Below, one piece after another: positions 1 to 7,374 of a stretch of 28,262 bases of DNA. The translations under genes were made by a program, and so were the position numbers. Source of the DNA: SIG469 sp964541215 (GTDB taxonomy: Bacteria > Bacillota > Clostridia > Oscillospirales > Oscillospiraceae); the NCBI GenBank assembly GCA_964541215.1, contig CAZIPP010000009.1, forward strand, positions 1-28,262, written 5' to 3'. Each line of letters begins with the position of its first letter. Positions within the stretch are counted from its first letter, which is position 1. The notes beneath the pieces are model-generated. The model was not told the DNA's origin and ran no database searches. It saw only the letters and a program-made list of their open reading frames with translations.

Positions 1-23
1 ATTTTGAACTTTGAACATAGAAA

Positions 24-54
24 ATCTCCCTCCGTCATATCGACGGAGGGAGAT
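24..54 (-). terminator. Rho-independent terminator of the HEAT-like gene
   Basis: A perfect 13-bp stem (24-36 pairs with 42-54) closes a 5-base loop. It lies 35 bases past the stop of the minus-strand gene and is followed on that strand by a short T run. It also has a TTTT on the plus strand and may work in both directions. Confidence 0.75.
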
Positions 55-89
55 CGTTTTCGGTCAGTGGCAGCCTGACAAATTGGAAT

Positions 90-527
90 TTACTCTGTCA
101 ATGCTTTTTCGGCTTCTGACATATCCTTTTCGATCAGCGGACGCATACTGTCTTTGTACTTCGATAAATCAGCGCCATGAAAACAGGATAGTATCCTTGG
201 AATATATTGCGGTTTTGCCATGCCCACCTGCACAAGAGCCTTAATGCACTGTCTGGCTGTAATGGGTTTTTCGTCAGTAATGTGTGCAAGATAATCCGAT
301 AGAATGGCATCAAAACGGTTTTCATCATCCCACTGAGCATTGGCAGCAAGAATATGCAATGCACGGTTTCTTACCAATGATTTTGGATGAGTAAGCAATG
401 ATGCAAAGGCATCAAAGTATTCATACCATTCATCGGTATCATGGCTTTCGGATATGATTTTATCCGCAATGGCACAGGCATATATATCATCTTTTGATGT
501 CAGATCTGCTATGATTTTTTCCTGCAT
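90..527 (-). CDS. Small HEAT-repeat-like hypothetical protein
   Basis: A 145-residue soluble protein with no signal peptide or membrane segment. It is built almost wholly of amphipathic helices. Segments around residues 38-65 (SLLTHPKSLVRNRALHILA) and 80-105 look like HEAT/ARM-type helical pairs, a scaffold that usually binds other proteins. The ATG is preceded by AGGTGAG at 5-base spacing, and a TTGAAG-17-TAAAAT promoter lies upstream. It is a single-gene transcription unit ending in the hairpin at 24-54. Similar short Clostridia proteins are often left as hypothetical or as HEAT-repeat proteins. The coding call is firm; the function is unknown. Confidence 0.75.
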   Translation of the reverse strand: MQEKIIADLTSKDDIYACAIADKIISESHDTDEWYEYFDAFASLLTHPKSLVRNRALHILAANAQWDDENRFDAILSDYLAHITDEKPITARQCIKALVQVGMAKPQYIPRILSCFHGADLSKYKDSMRPLIEKDMSEAEKALTE

Positions 528-566
528 AAAATCTCACCTGCAAATTCCAAGTTGTTGGTCAAATAT

Positions 567-595
567 ATTTTAGCAAGTGTTGCCCCAAACTTCAA
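567..595 (-). promoter_or_regulatory. Sigma-A promoter for the HEAT-like gene
   Basis: On the minus strand, TTGAAG (590-595) and TAAAAT (567-572) are separated by 17 bases, about 40 bases upstream of the ATG at 527. Confidence 0.5.
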
Positions 596-697
596 CAACC
601 GGTAAAATCGACGGACTGAAAAGCCAACAGGCAAAATGGGAAAAAGGAAGATTTTTCTTACCATAAGGCTTTGATGTTTTATTTTATACTGTAAATA

Positions 698-706
698 TGG
701 TATACT
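698..706 (+). promoter_or_regulatory. Extended -10 promoter candidate
   Basis: TGG followed by TATACT forms an extended -10 element. No good -35 is visible at normal spacing. If active, it would start a transcript near 713 that carries the hairpin at 751-795 and runs toward the peptidase gene. Confidence 0.35.
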
Positions 707-750
707 TGTAGCGATGTATATGGTAAAAAAACAAAAAAACCCCTCAAACA

Positions 751-795
751 GAAAAGCCCCATGGGCGAGTGACCAATTCGCACATGGAACTTTTC
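751..795 (+). ncRNA. Structured leader hairpin candidate
   Basis: An imperfect 45-base hairpin. GAAAAG (751-756) pairs with CTTTTC (790-795), a 2x2 internal loop follows, CCATG (759-763) pairs with CATGG (783-787), a second 2x2 loop follows, and a CG/CG closes an 11-base loop. I do not recognise it as a known riboswitch class. Confidence 0.3.
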
Positions 796-816
796 TATAA
801 GATGTAAGAGGGAGAA

Positions 817-870
817 ATGAAAAAGTGTACTATCGCTTCTTGCACCATTATAATAACAGCTAAATGTTAA
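817..870 (+). CDS. Possible 17-residue Cys-rich leader peptide
   Basis: The ORF reads MKKCTIASCTIIITAKC and stops at TAA 868-870. A GAGGGAGA ribosome site sits just upstream of the ATG. It has a basic start, a hydrophobic core and three Cys. It lies downstream of the hairpin at 751-795 and about 80 bases before the peptidase gene. An ORF this short can arise by chance, so it is recorded only as a candidate leader or small membrane peptide. Confidence 0.25.
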   Translation: MKKCTIASCTIIITAKC

Positions 871-947
871 GAAACATCGCAAAAAATATTAAGAAAACTA
901 TTTATTTATGTAAACTTTAAGAACGTGTTCAGTTAGGAGAACGTGTA

Positions 948-2060
948 ATGATAAAAAGTGACCGTATTTTGAACGATTTCCTGAAATTGGCAGCAATTGA
1001 GGCTCCGACCCGTGACGAGCGCAAAATGGCAGACACTTTGCGACCTGTGCTGGAGACTATGGGGTTTACCGTTAGCGAAGATGAAGCGGGAAGGGCTATC
1101 GGCGGCAACACCGGCAATTTATTTGCCGTGCGTAAGGGAAGTATCCCCGGTGACCCGCTGCTGCTTTGCGCCCATATGGATACGGTGAAGCCTGTTGCAG
1201 GCAAACATGCCGTGGTGGATGGTGACTTTATCCGTTCGGCAGGGGACACCGTGCTGGGAGCCGACGATCTGGCAGGCGTGGTGGAGATCCTTGAAGCAGT
1301 CCGCTCTGTTGATGAGGATGGCAGACCCTGCCGTGATCTGGAGATACTTTTCACTGTCAGTGAGGAGTTTTTCCTTAAAGGAGCGGAGAATTTTGACGCA
1401 TCTGTCTGCAGGGCAAAGGAAGCTTATATCCTTGATGTGGATGGTGAGATCGGTACTGCTGTATTGGCAGCGCCCACAGGCATTCGCTTCATTGCCAATG
1501 TAAAGGGAAAGAGCGCTCATGCCGCCATTGCGCCGGAGGAAGGCATAAACGCCGTTGCCATCGCATCCAAAGCCATAGCTGCCATGAGGCTTGGACGACT
1601 GGACAGCGAGACCACCGCCAGCATTGGTATAATCAAGGGCGGTGAACAGGGAAATATCGTGCCCGACAGCTGCTTTGTGGAAGGCGAGACCCGTTCTTTG
1701 TCCTCTGAAAAGGCGATGACACAGTGTAACCATATGCAGCAGTGCTTTGAAAAGGCTGCTGAGGAACTGGGTGGAAGCGTAAGCTTTGAGATAACCAGGG
1801 TGTACGACGCATATGGCGTACCTGAGGATGCGGCTGTTGTCCGCCGCTTCAAGGCTGCCTGCGAAGCGGTGGGAATAGAGCCTGAGCTGACATTCTCCAC
1901 CGGCGGAAGCGACAACAGCGTGCTTTCCCGGAAAGGACTTCAAGGTATTGTAGTTGCCTGCGGAATGCATGAGATACACAGTGTCAATGAGTATACAAAA
2001 CTATCCGAGCTGACTGCCATGTCCAAGGTGGTGGAGCGGCTCATCACCGCTGAGGAATAA
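948..2060 (+). CDS. M20 family metallopeptidase, peptidase T-like
   Basis: A 370-residue cytoplasmic zinc di/tripeptidase-type enzyme. Family signatures are in order: HMDTV with metal ligand H76 and D78, GADDLAG with bridging D106, SEE with the general base and a ligand at E139/E140, D163 in ILDVDGEIG, and the last His ligand H344 in EIHSVNEY. The lid dimerisation domain holds H191 in GKSAHAAIAPEEG, as in M20 enzymes. The length and the GADDLAG and VDGEIG forms resemble the PepT-like (YqjE-type) group that releases residues from short peptides. The start is set by AGGAGA 7 bases upstream. The next gene begins 2 bases after the stop, so the two are probably co-transcribed. Exact substrate specificity is not visible. 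Confidence 0.92.
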   Translation: MIKSDRILNDFLKLAAIEAPTRDERKMADTLRPVLETMGFTVSEDEAGRAIGGNTGNLFAVRKGSIPGDPLLLCAHMDTVKPVAGKHAVVDGDFIRSAGDTVLGADDLAGVVEILEAVRSVDEDGRPCRDLEILFTVSEEFFLKGAENFDASVCRAKEAYILDVDGEIGTAVLAAPTGIRFIANVKGKSAHAAIAPEEGINAVAIASKAIAAMRLGRLDSETTASIGIIKGGEQGNIVPDSCFVEGETRSLSSEKAMTQCNHMQQCFEKAAEELGGSVSFEITRVYDAYGVPEDAAVVRRFKAACEAVGIEPELTFSTGGSDNSVLSRKGLQGIVVACGMHEIHSVNEYTKLSELTAMSKVVERLITAEE

Positions 2061-2062
2061 GT

Positions 2063-3295
2063 ATGAAGAAGCCATTTTGTGACAAAACCATGCTGGAAAG
2101 CATCGCGGAAAAATATTCCACTCCTTTTTACCTGTACCATGAGGCGGGAATAGAGAATACTGCCCGGCAGGTGATGGAGGCCTTTTCGTGGGACGAAAAT
2201 CACCGTCAGTACTTTGCGGTAAAGGCAGCGCCAACACCGGAAGTTTTGAAGATACTGCGCAAAGCGGGACACGGAGCAGTCTGTTCCAGCGCTGTGGAGC
2301 TGAAACTGGCTCAAATGGCAGGTTTTACTCCGGAGCAGATGCTGTTTTCACCCAATTTCCCTCTGACAGAAGACATTGAGCAGGCAGGAAAACTGGGAGT
2401 TTCCGCCGTTCTGGACGGGGATTATCTGGTGGAAGATTTTTATAAAAACGGTCTGCTCAATGGTGTCCCGGGAATGAGGTTCAATCCGGGCGGAGAATAT
2501 TATGTAAACAAAAACAAGGTGTCGGCTCCCGGTACCACCAAGTTCGGGTTTACCAAACCACAGCTGGCAGAAACAGCCAGGAAATTGAAATTACTGGGTG
2601 TCAGGAGCTTTGGGCTTTTTGGTTATATGGGCGGAAATATTATGGAAACCGAATATTACAAAGAGCTGGCACGCCTTCTGGCTGAGACAGGCAAGTGGAC
2701 AGCCCAAGAGAGCGGGCTGGAGCTGGAATACATCAATATATCCGGAGGTGTGGGCATAGCCTACCGCCCCGAAGAGACGATGCCGGATGTTTACGCCATG
2801 GCGCTGGATGTAAAAGCTGTGATGGATGAGGTGTTTGGCGGAGGAAAACGACCCGCTGTTTATACCGAACTGAGCAGATATGTCACCGGACCGCACGGTG
2901 TTCTGGTGTCCCGGGTCATTCACGAGAAGCGGGGATACCGTGATTTTCTGGGGCTGGACGCTTCGGCGCACAACCTGATGCGCCCCATGATGTACGGCGC
3001 GTACCATCATATTACTGTTGCCGGCAAGGAAAACGAACCGTGTACCCATGTTTATGACGTGGTGGGCTCCGTGCCCGAGGGGATAGACAGGTTTGCCCAA
3101 AACCGTCCGCTGCCCGAGACCCATAAGGGAGAGCTGGCTGTTATCCACGACTGCGGCGCTCATGGTCATTCCATGGGATATAATTACGGCGGAAAGCTCC
3201 GCAGCGCGGAATTGATGCTGAAAAAGGACGGCAGCGTTCAGCTGATCCGCAGGGCAGAAACAGCTGAGGATATAATGGCAACGATCATGTTTTGA
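2063..3295 (+). CDS. Diaminopimelate decarboxylase-like PLP enzyme with altered active site
   Basis: A 410-residue fold-III PLP enzyme of the LysA/ornithine decarboxylase family. The Schiff-base Lys is K54 in YFAVKAAPTPE. The phosphate-binding Gly loop is ISGGVGIAY (226-234). The second domain carries ELSRYVTGPHG (269-279) and the HDCGAHGHSMGYNY block (362-375). The closest pattern I recall is the LysA-like branch with VTGSLCENND and GLHAFLASN motifs. Here those read VVGSVPEGID (333-342) and GLFGYMGGN (184-192): the catalytic Cys position is Pro338 and the His that stacks on the PLP ring is Phe186. Family membership is clear, but the reaction may differ from meso-DAP decarboxylation. GAGGAAT before the ATG supports this start. 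Confidence 0.85.
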   Translation: MKKPFCDKTMLESIAEKYSTPFYLYHEAGIENTARQVMEAFSWDENHRQYFAVKAAPTPEVLKILRKAGHGAVCSSAVELKLAQMAGFTPEQMLFSPNFPLTEDIEQAGKLGVSAVLDGDYLVEDFYKNGLLNGVPGMRFNPGGEYYVNKNKVSAPGTTKFGFTKPQLAETARKLKLLGVRSFGLFGYMGGNIMETEYYKELARLLAETGKWTAQESGLELEYINISGGVGIAYRPEETMPDVYAMALDVKAVMDEVFGGGKRPAVYTELSRYVTGPHGVLVSRVIHEKRGYRDFLGLDASAHNLMRPMMYGAYHHITVAGKENEPCTHVYDVVGSVPEGIDRFAQNRPLPETHKGELAVIHDCGAHGHSMGYNYGGKLRSAELMLKKDGSVQLIRRAETAEDIMATIMF

Positions 3296-3427
3296 AGTGC
3301 CGGTGTATCGGTGTAAAAATACGGTCTTTCATAAACTTTTTTGTGAGCATTTTGTGATACCTGTTGGCAAAATAAACATATTTAGCTTCGAAAAGATGCA
3401 TTTGGATGCAGAGTTGACAAATGGTTG

Positions 3428-3456
3428 TTTACTTGAATGTGACCATATAATATAAT
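3428..3456 (+). promoter_or_regulatory. Promoter of the surface protein gene
   Basis: TTTACT (3428-3433), 17 bases, TATAAT (3451-3456). A second overlapping TATAAT starts at 3446. The start codon follows about 50 bases later behind AAGGAGG. Confidence 0.5.
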
Positions 3457-3505
3457 TATTCCTAACCATAATTAATGGAAACATAAGGAAAGTAAGGAGG
3501 ACAAA

Positions 3506-6500
3506 ATGAAAAAAAGAAGATTGCTCGCGGTACTTCTCAGTGTCGCTATGCTGCTTAGCCTTACCGCTTTTGCGGCCGAACCCATGATGGACATGGGCGG
3601 CGGCATGATGGGCGGCATGATGGGCGGCATGATGGGCGGCCCCATGGGCATGTTTGCCAGCACTGTTGAAACTGACGAAAACCAGACTTTCGCCGACTGG
3701 ATCTATGAAAAGAGCACCGAAACAGCCGACGATCCCCCCACAGTTACTGCCAAGCTCAGCAAATGGGCCATGGATCGTGACGACACTGAAGCTGTTGTCC
3801 TGTTCCCCGCTCAGGTATCCGACGGCAGCAGCAACATCGATGTAGTTGCTATCGGTGATGAAACCCAGAACGTTATCTCCAACAGCAACAAGAACCTGTC
3901 TGTTGCCAAAAACGGCAACTGGTTCATCTTCCCCGCATCCAAAGCTCTGACCGAGATATCCGGTCGTGCTTTCTACGACAATAACTCCCTGGCAGGTATG
4001 TCCATCCCCGCCAATATCACCACCATCGGCGGCGACCAGACAGCCTTCCTGTCCTGCAAGCCCGGCGCTTATTACGGCGCTGCCGGTTCCAAAACCGAAA
4101 GCTACGCAGCCGACAGCGGCGTTGCTTTCAAAGCTTACGATGATTCCACCGTCGAGTTCACCGTTGAGATGGACGACAACGGCTACATCAGCCCCAACGG
4201 CGTTTACTATCTGCCCGCGGATATGCTGGACGGCTCCTACACCACTCAGATCTGGGCAATTTCCCATCTGGGCTACAAGATCGCATCCCTGACTGTTGAC
4301 GGCAAGGCTGTTGCCGAAGCCGTTGGTCTGCAGGAATACAAGTTCCAGTACACCTTCACCAAGGCTTCCTCCGGCATCAAGGTCACCTTTGAAGCTCTTG
4401 GCGCTGGCGAAGAAGAGACCCGCGAATTCAACGTTGACTATGCTGCTTCCTATGCGGCTCCCGCCATCGCTGAAGGCGCTGTAGCCGAAGGCGCTGTGCT
4501 GCCCGAGGATGTCAACACCTATGTCGGCGTTACCGACGGAGCTGACTACATCGACTCCACTTCTCTTTCCAGCGGCGAATACTACGCGGCAAACGGTAAG
4601 GTATATAAGAGAGTTACCGAGTATCAGGCTCTTGCGGCTCCTCAGTTCTACAGCAAGGCTGAAGTCATCAACTATGCTTATGCTCACGAAGCCGCCTATG
4701 ACGAAAATGGCGACCTGCTGATCTGCAACTCCGATGACGGTCTGAGCCTCGTATACGGCAAGGATTACGATTTCATCCGTCTGTACAACTACTACAGCTA
4801 TCTGTCCAACGGTCCTTCTCAGGGCGAGTCTGTTCTGTATTCCGCGTTCCTTTACAAGGAAGTTGACGCTTCCGTTCTCGAAGGCTTCAAGTCCGACGCG
4901 GTTTCCGACATCCGTGTCGGTGACATCTATGCTGCCAAGGCATCCAATATGAGCACCACTCTGGCTGACTACTATGGCGTTGGCTCCCTGTTCCAGCAGG
5001 AAGGCGCTTCCCTTGAGATCAACAACCTGAAGGCTGCCATCAACGGCTCCTTCGTAGGTCCCTCCGAAGCAGGCAACTTCTTCGGTCTCGGCTCCGTTGT
5101 TCTTATCGACGGCGGCGACAACGCTTCCGCAAAGCATACATGGATCAATGTACCCGATCCCAACAACGTAAATGAAATGGTCGGCAAGGGCATTGAAAGC
5201 GCTTCCGTGCTTATTCTGAATGATCCTTACATTTACTCCACCAGCACTGCCCTGTATTCCACCGGCAACGGCGTAAGCTATATCAATGGCGGCGAGATCT
5301 CCTCCTCCGCTCACGGTCCTTATGTTTCCCTTGGTGGTCAGGTACTTATCAACGTGGTGGATAACGACGGCAACACTGTTCTTTATAAGGATGAAGCCGG
5401 CTACACCTGGGCAAAGACCGACATTTCCACCATCGCAGCTACCGAGATTCCTTCCGCCGATCTGGCTTCCTTCGAGCATGTATACACTGACCTCGACGGC
5501 AACCCCAAGGAAGAAAAACGCAACTCCGGCGTATTCAAAGAGCATGACAGCGATGTAAGCCTTATTGTTACCATCGACGAGGCAGGTACCGCCCTTGCTA
5601 CCGACTCCGGCGGCGGCGTTATCGTTGCAAACCAGGTCGTTGCTAAATCCTACGGTCTGCGCTCCGCCGGTGTTTACACCATCGGCTCCGATGAAAGCTG
5701 GGAGTACATGTACAACTCCAACCTGATCTCCTATCGTGACGGTGGTCTGGTTTCCGCCAACGGCGGCTATGCTTTCGCATATAACTGCATCATCCAGGGC
5801 GTCATGGGTCTGAAGACCCGTACCGCCGGTACTGCCGGCGCTGAGAGCCAGGGTCTCCACGTTTACAACAGCTACATCACCGCTGTTTACGACGCTGAAG
5901 AGGTTGCCCGCGGCTATGACGTGGCATATCCCGAAGATGTAACCGCTGAGATACTGGAATCCTTCCTCAGCTCCAGCGACGGCGTTACCGCCGATGTTGG
6001 ACTTAACTGCTTCCTCGATCGTGCCAACGCTCCTTATTACTACTCCGAATCCCCCGAATGGTGGTTCGCTGACAGAAGCGTTCTGCCCGGCTTCTCCGAA
6101 GGCGGCAAGCCCGGTATGTTCTCCGTCATCTACTGCGATGGCGCTACCAACTCCGATGTCTGCGTCACCGCTTCCAGACTGGAGAACCTGAACTACACCA
6201 TGTATGGTGACCACTCCGAGTGGTGGGAAGAGCACAAGGATCAGCAGTATACTTACACCTATTACAATGTAATTCCCGATCCCAACAATGTTTCTTCCAA
6301 CTCCAGAAACCAGAAGTATATCCTTGATGGTCAGTGGGAAGCAAGCGTTGACTACAGCCCCGCTACCAACATGATAATCGCTGTTGACAACGGCGGTACC
6401 CAGAACGTATACTTCACCGATATGAACAGCTCCACCAAATGGGATGCTACCGGTGTGGATCAGGGAACCTGCGAGATCTATGGTGATTTCTATCTGGCAC

Positions 6501-7063
6501 AGTACGCCAAGTCCGACAATCCCCAGCTGGCAGGCGGCGCCAACTACCTGATCGTTGACTTTGTCAACTCCGAGTGGGAAGGCACCATCCTGTATCAGGC
6601 TGTGGATCCTGTAGCAGACGGCGGCACTGTCTCCCTTACCTTCGACGCTGACTCCTGCTGGAAGATGACTGAAACCATCTACGTTGACAGCATCGAGGTC
6701 GCCAACGCAGCCAACATCACTGCCGACGCTCCTGTGACCCTGTACTATGGCAGCTCCTCCACCCTCAAGGAAGAGACCATCGGCAACGTCACCTTCAAGA
6801 AGCTCACCGACAGCGACAAGGCAGACGCTTTCGGCTGGTCCAAGTACTTCAGCGACGTTCAGACTGATGTTGAGCAGATCGACGCTCTGGCAGAAAAGGG
6901 CATCGCCCTTGGCTTCGGCGACGGCACCTATAAGCCCAACGCTGTTATCACTGAGGCACATTTCGATCTGCTGGTACAGCGAGCCAATGTTTCCGGCGTG
7001 GCATACGTAAAGGGTATGACCCGTGCGGAAGCAGCTGTTGCAATTTACAACAAGCTTGGCTAA
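3506..7063 (+). CDS. Large secreted surface protein with BspA-like LRR and C-terminal SLH region
   Basis: A 1185-residue exported protein. A signal peptide covers residues 1-23 (KKRR start, hydrophobic core, cleavage near AFA/AEP). A Met/Gly-rich segment lies at 27-49. Residues about 95-211 match BspA-type leucine-rich repeats: LTEISGRAFYDNNSL, then IPANITTIGGDQTAF, then the usual YGAAGSKTESYAADSGVAF end-cap. A long Gly/Ser/Asn/Tyr-rich beta region (about 215-1090) may be a parallel beta-helix. It includes two PDPNNV copies. Residues 1110-1185 hold one recognisable S-layer-homology unit (YFSDV, DALAEKGIALGFGDGTYKPN) and the tail of another (MTRAEAAVAIYNKL), which should tie the protein to cell-wall polymers. 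Codons end mostly in C, which suggests high expression. It forms a single unit with its own promoter. A role in adhesion or surface coating is inference. Confidence 0.85.
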   Translation: MKKRRLLAVLLSVAMLLSLTAFAAEPMMDMGGGMMGGMMGGMMGGPMGMFASTVETDENQTFADWIYEKSTETADDPPTVTAKLSKWAMDRDDTEAVVLFPAQVSDGSSNIDVVAIGDETQNVISNSNKNLSVAKNGNWFIFPASKALTEISGRAFYDNNSLAGMSIPANITTIGGDQTAFLSCKPGAYYGAAGSKTESYAADSGVAFKAYDDSTVEFTVEMDDNGYISPNGVYYLPADMLDGSYTTQIWAISHLGYKIASLTVDGKAVAEAVGLQEYKFQYTFTKASSGIKVTFEALGAGEEETREFNVDYAASYAAPAIAEGAVAEGAVLPEDVNTYVGVTDGADYIDSTSLSSGEYYAANGKVYKRVTEYQALAAPQFYSKAEVINYAYAHEAAYDENGDLLICNSDDGLSLVYGKDYDFIRLYNYYSYLSNGPSQGESVLYSAFLYKEVDASVLEGFKSDAVSDIRVGDIYAAKASNMSTTLADYYGVGSLFQQEGASLEINNLKAAINGSFVGPSEAGNFFGLGSVVLIDGGDNASAKHTWINVPDPNNVNEMVGKGIESASVLILNDPYIYSTSTALYSTGNGVSYINGGEISSSAHGPYVSLGGQVLINVVDNDGNTVLYKDEAGYTWAKTDISTIAATEIPSADLASFEHVYTDLDGNPKEEKRNSGVFKEHDSDVSLIVTIDEAGTALATDSGGGVIVANQVVAKSYGLRSAGVYTIGSDESWEYMYNSNLISYRDGGLVSANGGYAFAYNCIIQGVMGLKTRTAGTAGAESQGLHVYNSYITAVYDAEEVARGYDVAYPEDVTAEILESFLSSSDGVTADVGLNCFLDRANAPYYYSESPEWWFADRSVLPGFSEGGKPGMFSVIYCDGATNSDVCVTASRLENLNYTMYGDHSEWWEEHKDQQYTYTYYNVIPDPNNVSSNSRNQKYILDGQWEASVDYSPATNMIIAVDNGGTQNVYFTDMNSSTKWDATGVDQGTCEIYGDFYLAQYAKSDNPQLAGGANYLIVDFVNSEWEGTILYQAVDPVADGGTVSLTFDADSCWKMTETIYVDSIEVANAANITADAPVTLYYGSSSTLKEETIGNVTFKKLTDSDKADAFGWSKYFSDVQTDVEQIDALAEKGIALGFGDGTYKPNAVITEAHFDLLVQRANVSGVAYVKGMTRAEAAVAIYNKLG
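3599..3634 (+). repeat. Three tandem 12-bp units encoding Gly-Gly-Met-Met
   Basis: GGCGGCATGATG is repeated three times without error (3599-3610, 3611-3622, 3623-3634) and followed by a degenerate fourth copy. It encodes the Met/Gly-rich segment just after the signal peptide. Perfect units suggest recent slippage expansion. Confidence 0.9.
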
Positions 7064-7093
7064 AATTTAAAACTCAAAACGGCAGGCGAAGGC

Positions 7094-7258
7094 TCAAAGT
7101 CATTAAGATAAGCAACCTCCCTGTCATTCCGAGCAAAAACGCCATCCATCGGATGGCGTTTTTGCGTGGGGATCCGTTATGTATCTAAGGAACGGATTGC
7201 CACGTCGGTCATAAATGACCTCCTCGCAATGACGGATATCCCTAACTTAATGACATTG
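7094..7258. mobile_element. MITE-like palindromic element, copy A
   Basis: A non-coding element of about 165 bp. Terminal inverted repeats are at 7095-7107 and 7246-7258 (12 of 13 match, core GTCATTAAG). It is flanked by near-identical 9-bp direct repeats, GGCGAAGGC (7085-7093) and GGCGAAAGC (7259-7267), which look like a target duplication. Inside, arms GTCATTCCGAG and GTGGGGATCCGT border a perfect 15-bp hairpin (7133-7165). In reverse orientation, GTCATTGCGAGGAG and GTGGCAATCCGT border a second hairpin (7207-7220). There is no transposase, so any mobility would need one in trans. Confidence 0.65.
7133..7165. terminator. Perfect 15-bp hairpin with T run inside copy A
   Basis: 7133-7147 pairs exactly with 7151-7165 around an ATC loop. 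The descending stem ends in a run of five T, so it can act as a terminator in either direction. Confidence 0.6.
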
Positions 7259-7290
7259 GGCGAAAGCCTGCCGTTTTTTTAATCAGCCTA

Positions 7291-7319
7291 TTGACAAAAA
7301 ACTGTATCACTCCTATAAT
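7291..7319 (+). promoter_or_regulatory. Consensus promoter of the GntR/ABC operon
   Basis: TTGACA (7291-7296), exactly 17 bases, TATAAT (7314-7319): a perfect sigma-A promoter. It lies inside the large operator palindrome, which implies strong expression held down by a repressor. Confidence 0.9.
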
Positions 7320-7356
7320 ACACTTATAACCGTATTATACGAGTGATACAGTTTTT
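7297..7356. promoter_or_regulatory. Operator palindrome for the GntR regulator
   Basis: A 25-bp inverted repeat with one mismatch (7297-7321 against 7332-7356) and a 10-base centre. The outer 16 bp of each arm match perfectly (core ACTGTATCACTC). The left arm covers the promoter spacer and -10, and the right arm covers the early transcript up to the ribosome site. This is the expected layout for autorepression by the YtrA-like protein encoded next. Confidence 0.85.
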
Positions 7357-7374
7357 AAAGGAGAGAACGGACCC

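Larger units (their letters stand above)
528..947. other. 420-bp intergenic region with structured leader
   Basis: No long conserved reading frame lies here. The region holds the minus-strand promoter (567-595), an extended -10 promoter candidate on the plus strand (TGG-TATACT, 698-706), an imperfect hairpin (751-795), a possible 17-codon ORF (817-870), and then an A/T-rich stretch leading to the ribosome site of the peptidase gene (AGGAGA, 935-940). Confidence 0.6.
7076..7280 (+). terminator. Terminator split by an inserted palindromic element
   Basis: AAAACGGCAGGC (7076-7087) pairs with GCCTGCCGTTTT (7266-7277) and is followed by more T residues to 7280. If 7094-7258 is removed, this becomes a compact classic terminator for the surface protein gene. 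The inner hairpin at 7133-7165, with its T run, could also terminate by itself. Confidence 0.65.

Noticed and set aside
751..795. A known riboswitch (cyclic-di-GMP, preQ1, guanidine or fluoride type)
   Set aside because: None of the conserved loop motifs that I know for these classes is present; only a simple hairpin with internal loops can be supported.
3329..6961. A 1210-codon open frame on the minus strand opposite the surface protein gene
   Set aside because: Its translation is low-complexity Val/Gly/Ala/Ile-rich without domains. It ends in the promoter-side DNA of the real gene, lacks a ribosome site, and is explained by the C-ending codon bias of the plus-strand gene, which has a signal peptide, LRR and SLH motifs.
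7094..7258. A CRISPR array or tandem repeat cluster
   Set aside because: The repeats are inverted, not direct, and no regular spacers occur. No cas genes are present in the window.
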